DNA from: Certhia americana
Lineage: Eukaryota > Chordata > Aves > Passeriformes > Certhiidae
Length of the DNA stretch: 64,000 bases
NCBI GenBank assembly: GCA_018697195.1
Contig: CM031878.1
Coordinates: 40,074,564-40,138,563 of the forward strand
Direction: 5' to 3'
Both the position numbers and the translations under genes were made by a program. Below, one piece after another: positions 52,805 through 61,116 of this stretch (its first letter is position 1; each line of letters starts with the position of its first letter). The notes beneath the pieces are model-generated. The model had not been told where the DNA came from. It ran no database searches and saw nothing but the letters and a program-made list of their open reading frames with translations.

Positions 52805-52872
52805 AGAGTTTTCATATTAAATATTTAGAGTTTTCATATTAAGAGTTTTCATATTAAGAGTTTTCATATTAA
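52805..52872. repeat. 15-bp minisatellite, four units
   Basis: Four copies of AGAGTTTTCATATTA occur. The first is separated from the second by an extra AATATTT; the last three are directly adjacent. The copies are identical, suggesting recent slippage. There are no spacers of the CRISPR type. Confidence 0.93.
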
Positions 52873-55800
52873 AGACTGGTTGGAAGGCATCAATAGCATG
52901 AAAACCCAAGAAATATAGAAGTAATTAAATACCAAAACCTCAGCCTTCTTGCCAGCTTCCCAATTGTAGCCAAACTCCATTAGGCAAATTGCTGACTGGA
53001 TGCCATTTTTTATTTTCAGATAAAAGCTTGCTATGTCTAATGTAGAGTTGTACTTCTCACAAATCTATTCCCTCTAAAGGTAGCAATTTTCTCAAAGCAG
53101 GGGAATATTCATGTGTAGCTCACTTCAGGCACTGTGGCCCAGATTTCCCTGCATTTAGAGGGTGCTGGGCCACCACTTTGGACCAGCAAAATTTGCGTTC
53201 CATGGAATGATCGGCTCTCTATGCTGAACTTTTTCCATGCTGAAGTTGACTTCAAGAAATCCTCTTTCTGCAACTCTGCCTTCTAAATGCCTCTGTTTAA
53301 ACAATTTTTTATTTTCCTTTTAACAGTTTTTTCTTCACCAGGGCCTTGTTCCTTACTTATTTCTGAAGTTACCAAATGGCAACATGGACTAGAGTAAGAA
53401 AAGTGAACACAGGGCCTGGATGTACACAAGATTGTTTGCTAACTGAACAAATGGCAAACAACATGTTTCCAAAACTCTAACAGATACAAGAATCTCAAAA
53501 CTCTTCATGCAATAAATGTACACCAAATAATTTCTGTCATGAGCATGATTTCTCTTCCATAATCCTCTCAGAATTCAAAACAGGGATTTATGTCACCTTT
53601 CTGTTCCCCAGTCCAGCCTTTTCCAGGATCAAATATACCTTTTGATTTTATAGTGAAAAATACTGAGTGGATTTGTTTGTTTTGGTTTGTTTTTTTTAAA
53701 TTCATTCATGTAAGTGTTTAATTCTTTTTTTCTTCACATTAGGAAATATTAGATTCTGACCACTGAGTTTCATACATGTGTGAGACTCCATCTATTTGCA
53801 AGTAAGAGATCTGGTAGCAATAAAAAAGTACAGTGAATAATGACAGTGGGTATATCTGGTGCATGAGCAGAGAAATGTAGTCAGCTTGTTCTGCCATTGG
53901 CAGCCACCCTCAATACCTTAAATTTTTGAGTAGTTTTATTTGTTTGTGTCCCTTGATTAATAGTTGAAGGAGACGTGAAATTACACCTTAGGAAGCAAAG
54001 GATAGTGGATAGGCAGGAAATAACACAGTTTTAAGACATTTGAATGTGAGGGAAAGGCACTTGAAATAAGTGCAATGAAGGACACCTACACTGGAGTTTC
54101 ACAGAGCTGACAGCACTTTGTCCAGGCTATTTGCAGAACATTTATATAAGTGTCATTTTCAACACCCTGGATGGTCTGAGGTAAGTGAATGACATTTGAA
54201 ATCAAAATTAAAACTAAAAACACTGAACTGGCGAAACAAAAGAAATCCTATAAGCAAAGGTTATTGCTTTAGAAACTATTTCTGTCCACTGCCCTTCCTA
54301 TTTTCTTGCTAATCTGCACAGGAGCCTGAGCAGTGAAATATTCAGAAGTGCCCAGGCCCACTGAAATCCAATTTCTTTTTCTATTTTTAAAATTAAAGGT
54401 CTTGAGTCAAACCATGATGTATTATGCAATGAATCTATAACAGGAAGAGCTGTATAACATTGCCAGCTAGTGGTCACTTGACTTCAGAGCACAATAACTC
54501 AATTCTAGCACAGTTTAAATATTTTTGAAATGTAATAAAACCTTTTATAGTTGTAGCTTAAGAAGATGACAAATAAATTGCAAACATATTTCAGTACCTC
54601 AGCCATCAGACATAAAATTCTGCATGAAGGTAACATTTAGTTCATGAATATGTTAGTCCTCTATTTATGTTTAGCTTTCCAGTTGAAAATTAAAAGTTCA
54701 TACCAGCACTGATTTCAATGCTGCAGGTTACTATATCATATCTTCATTAACATTGTTTAACTTTACTGTGTCATCTCTGAGCTGTATCTTCTAACACCTG
54801 GATAATAATATGTTGGTATTTTTTACTATTGTTGCTGCTAAAGACTGTTTATTAATTAGAAGTGAACTCTCACAAAGCCATAGAAATCAGCAAAACAAAA
54901 AACCAGGTAATGGATACAAAAGAGACTAAGAAAATTCAGGAACCTGCATTTATAAGAAGGTGTGCATTTATAATAAACACACTTATAATATTAGTGATGC
55001 ATCTTTCTGAATTCTCTCTGTAATCTAAGGTCTAGATTCAAACAAGCTGTTTCATGAAGATATAAAGGGACATGAACACTAAGAAAAGCCTAATACAAAG
55101 TAAGAGAGAAAAGGAGAAAAGAAAGAATGGATCCTAACACAAATGTCATGTCCTGCAAAAACATAAACTCTTTAAGTATTTCTATAGATAGCTTCACTAG
55201 CTACACTACTTTTGCAAAAATTAAGTCAGTTGGCATTTGTGTGTCAGTATGCAAAGGTCACAGAGCAGAATATACATCCTGGAAGCTGACATTTCCTTCA
55301 GACTAAAAAACTTCCTATGAAAATTTTAGGGAATTACAAAAGAAATTAAAGGCAAGCCTATGATGGTGTAAATGGTTATCACCAAAGAGTTCTTATTAAG
55401 TCATTGTTGCTCTTAATATATTAAAGGTTATATGTCATCATTTGCAGCCAGTTTTAAAATTGCAGTTTTCATATTTGGATCAGAATTGGGAGCAATCATC
55501 CCCTTGCAACTAATCTGTGTTAATTCACCCTGCTCTGCAGAGAGATCTGTTGTGTGGATTTCATTTCTGAGCTGGCTGTGGTTATGGGGCCCACACAGTT
55601 CAGAATGACAACACACCATGCTTGTACTGACAGTGTGCAGGACCAATCTGGTTTTGCTTGTAAAGGACCAGCCAAACATATCCTAAAAACAATCCGTTTA
55701 GGGTCCTTGTAGCCTCAGGGCATCATTCTGCAAAGTTTATATGCCCATTTAATTTTATTCTGACCTCAGCAGGCTACTTACAGATAAGTACAAGCATAGC

Positions 55801-55969
55801 AGACAGCTTTGTAAATGACTCTGAGTGCTGTGATAATTCCAAGGTGTGACCTGAGATACTGAGTCTGAGGGCCAAACCCACAGTTGTCCAGAAAATTGTG
55901 CTGCTGTTAAAATTCACGTGAAGACTATCCCTAGAGAAAGAATTCTGTCAACAAAGGCAGAGAGCTACC

Positions 55970-56730
55970 TGTCTTGGTTTGGAAAGACAGGGGTGTCTGC
56001 TAGGGAAACAAAAACAGAAGCCTCCATTGGACTTGTTATAATTCTAAAATTGAAGTCTAAAATTGAAGGGGTCTCATGCAATGATGTGAGGGTAGGAACA
56101 ACAGTTCTTTACTAGGGAGTCTAACAAGATAAATTAACAACAATAACTATAATAGTGACAACAAGCAGAACTAGAGAGGGAAAAAAAAAAAGAAAGAAAA
56201 CAACAACCCAGTTACAGTTTTCCTCTTGCACCTTCCCCCCTCAGTACCGTCACAAGCTACCAGAGCGAGCAGCAGTCCTGGGGGATGAGATGTATCTGAG
56301 GCTTGGCGGCGATAGCTGGAGCTGTAGAAATGTCCTGGCTGGGCAGGGGGTGTAGAACACAGCATGGGGAAACCTCGAACAGAACTGAAGAAGCAGCAGG
56401 TGCAGGGCAATGGGGCAGCAGCTCTTGGCAGGATAGGGAGAGAACAGGTTCTGAAATCCCAGGGACACATGGAGAGACGCTGGTGGGTCACTCTAGCTGA
56501 GCTCCAGGTGAGGGATGGTGAGAGCTCTCTGCAGTCTAGAGCCGAGCAGTCCTGGCAGTTCCCTCTGAGAGCAAAAAACTGCCCAGAGTGAAGTGAAGTC
56601 TGGGTGCCACCCTGTCCCTGACTTAGTTGCTTTCCTTTGTTTGTTCCCAAGCACCCATGAGCACCCAGCAATCAGCTTCTTAGCAACTTCTGGGAAAAAA
56701 TTCTATAAGAACGCAACCCAACCCCCAACA
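55970..56730 (-). mobile_element. ERVL-like solo LTR with 5-bp target duplication
   Basis: A 761-bp unit starts TGTCTTGGTTTGG and ends CCCCCAACA on the plus strand, with TGT...ACA termini, flanked by CTACC on both sides (55965-55969 and 56731-56735). A 5-bp duplication is typical of ERVL integration. The landmark words TTGGTTTGGAAAGACAGG and GTGTCTGCTAGGGAAA match an LTR end I recognise from songbird genomes. Transcription was probably on the minus strand: there a T-rich tract is followed by AGTAAA (56108-56113 in plus coordinates), a variant polyadenylation signal about 140 bp from the LTR end. No internal viral region adjoins it. A 166-codon minus frame inside (56171-56671) is not a gene. 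Confidence 0.85.
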
Positions 56731-56735
56731 CTACC

Positions 56736-58563
56736 AGGCCTTACTCAGAATCCTTTAAAATTATCCACTACTTAGGATGGAAGACGTAATTTAGAAGACA
56801 TTTTTAGAAAGGGGAGAGAAGGCAGATTTCACCTTTTAATCTGAAAGAGGGGTAAAATAAGGCAAAAGAAAAATTTTTTCCCTGTAGGCTAAATCCACAC
56901 CAGCTGCTTTAGAGAAGTTTTGAAGCCCTTCCTTTATCTGATGCTACTGAACAGTTTGCTTTCACAGGATGGTTTTCCTGCACATTGGACATTGCAATTA
57001 GTCTTTCTTTCACAACAAAGTCCAGTCAGCATTTAAACATTTCATCTTTAGATATCTCCAAACTACCTGTGTAGTGGAGACTTTTAACATAGGGATTAAA
57101 GCTAGATCAAAGTAAGTCAGAGTAAATTCCCTGAACAGCAAGTGTAAACAAAAATGGAAGTCCAGAACCAGCTTCCAAATACTAATCCCTTTCTTGATGT
57201 ACCATAGGATTCCTAATGAAGTTATAGAAATAGGTACTGAGTTAAAAAAGCCAAGCTCTTCTTACACTGTTAGTCACCATTAACAGAAAATAGGTCTTCA
57301 AACACACAGGCAACATTTGTTAATGAATTATTTAATCAGTCTCAGGAGTGCCAGGTACCATGCATCCCAGGTTTCTGATGGCACAAGCAGACTTCCTGTT
57401 AAGCATTGAAGTTAGTAACTCTAGATGGGCTGTAGTCATCCCCACAAGTGTCCAGGGATTACTTAGAGTTTCCTAGCCATCACAGTGCACTGCAGAGCTC
57501 ATCTGGTTCAAGTTCTCAGATTCTCCATCAATACTTGCAGAAGTACCCACCTATACTGGGAAATGCCTATTTTCACATTACATTTTCAGACTCTTGTATC
57601 AGTCTGAATATCCTGACACATATCCTCGTCCAGCCAAAGGATGCTCTGCAGCTCCAGCTTCTCCTGAGTCAGATTTGGCAGCCTTGGTATTGCTATCATC
57701 TAGCTCTATACATCATGTCTTCCTCTCCCATTTTCAGTGAGAGAAAGTTCATGTTTTTGTTTTCTTGCTAAAAAGGTGTTGGCAACAGTTTTCCAACTAC
57801 CTCGATAGTCACTGACTTGTGCAACTACATGCAGCTTGTGTAGGAGTACTTTAAGGCTGAGAGTTACAATTCCAATGTTGTCCATGGCTGCATTTGTCAC
57901 CTCTTGGATAATTCTATGCTATGCCACCTCCAGTCAATTTTGACAATGTTTCATAAAATCCCCTCCACAGCCTTCAACTACAGCACAAAAACTTTGACCA
58001 GACAAGGCTCATTGATCTCAAATTCCACTTTTCATCCTCTGTCCCACATAAACAACTACCTGATCAGGTACTCATTCTCCTCCTTCCAGCAATTACTACC
58101 TTCAATACACATACATACGCTTCATCTTTTTTTACATATACTTAGAACTTTTGTTGATGTATACTTCACTTTTGCACAGAAAGCAATGTTCCTAAATTCT
58201 CTGTAATGCAGTTGCACAGGCATATGATCTGCCTGAGATAAAAGACAGACACTAAAACCAAACTGGTTCAGAGCAAGCATTGACAATGCAAGAAATGATC
58301 ATCTAACAGACTTCCTTCTTGGTAGCACCACTTGCCTTTGTCAACATAAGGCAAAGTGCCCACCAGTCATCAACCACTCTACTAAACTGCCATCCATCAC
58401 GGCAAGGCTTTTAACTCATTCTTACATATGTGGGAAGTTAGTGTAGCAAAATTCAATGCAAGATGTAACAGAAGAGGTTGGTGATTTCATTAAACAAAAT
58501 TACCTCAAATACGCTATGCATACAGCTGCATTCTGCTGGTACGGTTTCTCTTTTTCTTTTATA
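56736..58563. other. Intergenic DNA, no gene recognised
   Basis: About 1.8 kb between the ERVL-like LTR and a CR1. Frames of 107 codons (57448-57771) and 100 codons (57904-58206) are open on the plus strand but are C/T-rich without recognisable domains. An ancient decayed repeat is possible, but none was identified. Confidence 0.45.
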
Positions 58564-59271
58564 GGCTGGGGGATAAGCAGCTGGAGAGCAGCCTTGTGAG
58601 AAGGCCTTGGAGGTGCTGGGGGGTGAGAGGCTGGACATGACCCAGCCATGGGCACTCCCAGCCCAGAAAGACAAACGTGTCCTGGGCTGCATCCAGAGCA
58701 GTGTGGGCAGCAGGGGAGGGAGGGGATTCTGCCCCTCTGCTCTGCTCTGGTGAGAGCCCAGCTGGAACCCTGCATCCAGCTCTGGGGTCCCAGCACAGGA
58801 AGGACATGGAAATGTTGGAGTGAATCCAGAGGAGGCCATTGAATTAACCAGAGGGATGAAACACCTCTCCTGTGAGGAAAGGCTGAGAGAATTGGGATTG
58901 CTCAGCCTGGAGAGGAGAAGGCTTTAGAGTAACCCAGTTACAACCTTTCAGTACCTGATCGGAGCCTTGCAAGGTAGATGGAGAAAGGGACTTATTTGCA
59001 AGGGCATGCAATAATAGGACAAGGGGGAATGGCTTCAAACTGAAAGACAGCAGGTTTAGATTAGATACTAGGAAGAAATTTTAGGGGAGTGGTGAGCACT
59101 GGAACAGGTTGTCCACAGAAGATGTGGATGCCCCATCCTTGGAAGTGTACAAGGCCAGGTTGCAACCTGGCCCAGTGAAAGCAACCCTGCTTTCCACCAG
59201 GGTAGGCAGGTTGGAACTAGGTGATCTTTGATGTCCTACTCATGCCATTCCACAATTCTAAAGTTCTATGA
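58564..59271 (+). mobile_element. CR1 LINE 3' portion with tail, plus strand
   Basis: It starts GCTGGGGGATAAGCAGCTGG, contains the 196-bp core (58590-58785), then follows CR1 with moderate decay: CACCTCTCCTGTGAGGAAAGG, CAGCCTGGAGAGGAGAAGG, AACCTTTCAGTACCTGATC, AATAGGACAAGGGGGAATGG, GATACTAGGAAGAAATTTT, GAGCACTGGAACAGG and a tail ending ATTCTAAAGTTCTATGA. It is 5'-truncated near 58564 and is an inactive genomic copy. Reading frames EGILPLCSALVRAQLEPC and RKDMEMLE-like can be followed piecewise. Confidence 0.92.
58590..58785 (+). repeat. 196-bp CR1 core block, copy C
   Basis: Ungapped alignment to the block at 40703-40898 with four substitutions (CCTTGTG, GGAGGTG, AAAGAC and CAGCTGG in this copy). 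Confidence 0.9.
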
Positions 59272-60071
59272 CACCTAAGCAGTCTGGCCAGAATCACTTG
59301 GGCTCACCATGGAGAACAAACACTGCTGTCTATGCAATTCTCATACATCTTGATTTCTTTTGGATTGACTACTGCACACTGACTGGGGCATGTGCTGAAC
59401 ATAATCCTTTAATGTGAACAGTGCTGGAGCAAAATGCCAGAGGCTTGTGGTTCTTTCTATTTCCTCTATGAACATATTATGGCTCCAGATCTCTCAATTT
59501 GACAGCATTAATGTTGCAAGATTTTTGTTCTTGCTGTCTGGGTTGGGTTTGCACAGCCTAGTTTTGATAGCAGGGGAGCCACAGAGTTTGTTTCTTTGAG
59601 AAACTGCTAGAATGTCCAATAGAGCCAATCCCTGGTAGCTCTGAAGATGAGCATGCCGTTGGCCAAGGCTGGGCCAATTATAAATGGTGGTAAAGGCCCT
59701 GTGATAACATATTTAAGAAGAAATCAAAACACAGGTGGTGGCACAGTTTTAGTGGTGAGCAGAAAAGAGCAGAGTGAGAACATGCGAGAGGAACAACTCT
59801 GCAGACACTGAGGCCAGTGCAGAAGGAGGAAGAGGAGGAAGTGCTTCAGGCACCAGAGCTGAGATTCCCCTGCAGCCCCTGGTGCAGCCCATGGTGAAGC
59901 AGCTGTGTCCCTGCAGCCCATGGAGGTCCATGGGGATGCAGAGATACACCCACAGCCCATGGGGGAGCCTCAGGCCAGAGCAGGTGGATGCTGTAAGGAA
60001 GCTGTGACCCTGTGAGAGAACTGAGGGGCTCTGCTCCCAGGCTGGAGCAGCCTGTCCTTGGAGCATTGCAT

Positions 60072-60240
60072 CCCATGCAAGAGTGACCCAGGGCTGCAGC
60101 AGTTTTGGGAGGATTGCTGCCCATGGGATGGACACACACTGCAGCAGGTCACTGAGAGCTGTTGCATAAGAGATGGACTCACACTGGAGAAGTTTATGGA
60201 GAGCTGTCTCCCGTGGGAGGGACCCCACTGTGCAGCTGGG
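60072..60240 (+). repeat. 45-bp tandem repeats inside the outer LTR
   Basis: Successive units start at 60072, 60120, 60165 and 60210, with spacings of 48, 45 and 45 bp; the last is partial. Each begins like CCCATGGGATGGAC, continues to CACTG.AG.AG, and closes with GAGCTGT. Because 45 is a multiple of three, frames stay open through the array, giving a repeated 15-residue pattern (for example CPWDGHTLQQVTESC). This explains the long open frames on both strands here. Confidence 0.8.
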
Positions 60241-60294
60241 AAATGACTCCTCCCCCTGTGCAGCAAGATAAACTATGGCTGATGAATTGACCAT

Positions 60295-60793
60295 TGTGGA
60301 AGCCAGCTGACCCAGAGGAACGGTGTTGAGAAATGTACATGCTAACGTACCCCAGTTCTGCCTCCCAGTTGGCCTGTTGGCCTCCCCACCCCTTTATTCC
60401 TTTAGAATGCTTTCCCTTTAGAATGCTTTCCCTTCCCCACTTTCCCACTGGCCCCATTTTGCTGCAGTGCCCTGTTTCCCCATTTGCTGTTCCTCCCTCC
60501 CCAGTCCCCCTGTTTAACCCCTGGACCCTGCATTAGCTAGCATCTGTCTTCACCCCTGGACTCCTTCAAGTTCTGGATTTAATAAATACCTTGGAATTCC
60601 AAGCAAAGACCCTTCCCGCCCTTTGCTGCCGGTCACGTTGCCAGCTACAATGCGTGAGTGCTGTGAGTGTGAGTTGTGAGTGTGTGCCAGTGCCACCCAG
60701 TGGGTTCTTTAAGGAGACAATTTTGGGGGGTCGTAGCACCGCTTCCCCCCCCCCCCCCCCCCCCGCTATCTGGGCTCATAGCGGACCATGACA
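60295..60793 (+). mobile_element. Nested solo LTR (ERVK-like) with 6-bp target duplication
   Basis: A 499-bp unit begins TGTGGAAGCC and ends GGACCATGACA, flanked by GACCAT on both sides (60289-60294 and 60794-60799). The sequence outside the duplications joins as one continuous older LTR. It has an AATAAA signal at 60581-60586, an 18-bp direct repeat (TTTAGAATGCTTTCCC-type units, about 60397-60432) in the U3-like part, and a 20-C run at 60745-60764 near the 3' end. TG...CA ends plus a 6-bp duplication indicate retroviral integrase, ERVK-like. It is younger than its host element. No internal region is present. Confidence 0.88.
60745..60764. repeat. 20-nt poly(C) run
   Basis: Twenty consecutive C near the 3' end of the nested LTR. 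The length is liable to assembly error. Confidence 0.9.
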
Positions 60794-60927
60794 GACCATA
60801 ATCCCCATTCCCTGTAAACTTGCACCATTGGGGTAGGAGGTAGAGCTTGGGAAGGAGGAAGCAGTGAAGGGAAGTTGTTTTTAAGGGCTTTTTTTACTTC
60901 TCATTGTCCTGCTTGGATTGTGTTAGT

Positions 60928-60933
60928 AATAAA
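60928..60933 (+). terminator. AATAAA polyadenylation signal of the outer LTR
   Basis: AATAAA in GTTAGTAATAAATTCAC, after a T-rich stretch, in the position expected for the R/U5 border of this LTR family. With the TATA-like region near 59710 this implies a long R region containing the 45-bp repeats. Confidence 0.6.
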
Positions 60934-61116
60934 TTCACTTTATATCTCTAAGTTGAGCCTTTTTGGCCCTGATGACACTTGGTGAGTGATTTCTTCTGGT
61001 CCTTTTATCAACCCATGAACCCTTTGTTACATTTCCCTCCCCTGTCCAGCTGCAGAGGGGAGTGAGCAAGCAGCTTTTGTGGGCACCTGGCATCCAGCCA
61101 GCATCAACCCATGACA

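Larger units (their letters stand above)
46224..55969. other. Long repeat-poor intergenic stretch
   Basis: About 9.7 kb, the longest stretch here without a recognised transposon or gene. Only small repeats are visible: an A-rich/AAATC tract (about 48750-48790), an (ATC)n tract (51545-51576) and a 15-bp minisatellite (52805-52872). The sub-stretches 48400-48560 and 55400-55690 look complex and non-repetitive and could be conserved non-coding DNA. The minus-strand frame at 55428-55679 (83 codons) has no recognisable domain, and no convincing splice context was established. Confidence 0.5.
59535..61116 (+). mobile_element. Older avian ERV LTR, split by a younger LTR
   Basis: The outer element starts TGTCTGGGTTGGGTTTGC and ends CATCAACCCATGACA; the ends are imperfect inverted repeats (TGTC.GGGTTG). 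Landmarks in order: GTTGGCCAAGGCTGGGCCAA, GTGATAACATATTTAAG (TATA-like region about 59703-59717), AGAGGAACAACTCTGCAGACA, 45-bp repeats, CATAATCCCCATTCCC, an AATAAA signal at 60928-60933, then GGCACCTGGCATCCAGCCA near the end. It is recognisable as a common avian LTR family, not named here. Removing the 505-bp insertion (nested LTR plus one duplication) leaves about 1077 bp. No target duplication is visible around the outer element (TTCTTGC against CTATCAA). Long frames inside arise from the 45-bp repeats. Confidence 0.83.

Noticed and set aside
52805..52872. Direct repeats as a CRISPR array
   Set aside because: Units are contiguous without unique spacers, in a eukaryotic genome context.
55428..55679. 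83-codon minus-strand frame as a possible exon
   Set aside because: No recognised protein family and no convincing splice-site pair; kept only as possible conserved non-coding sequence.
56255..56261. AGCTACC near 56258 as the right-hand duplication of the 55970 LTR
   Set aside because: It matches the left flank by chance, but LTR-like sequence continues beyond it; CTACC at 56731-56735 follows a proper ...CCCAACA terminus.
56171..56671. 166-codon open frame on the minus strand
   Set aside because: It falls wholly inside the ERVL-like solo LTR and ends in a poly-F run from a T-rich tract.
59749..60294. 181-codon open frame on the minus strand
   Set aside because: It lies inside the outer LTR, is kept open by the 45-bp repeats and begins exactly at the edge of the nested insertion. 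No coding family is recognisable.
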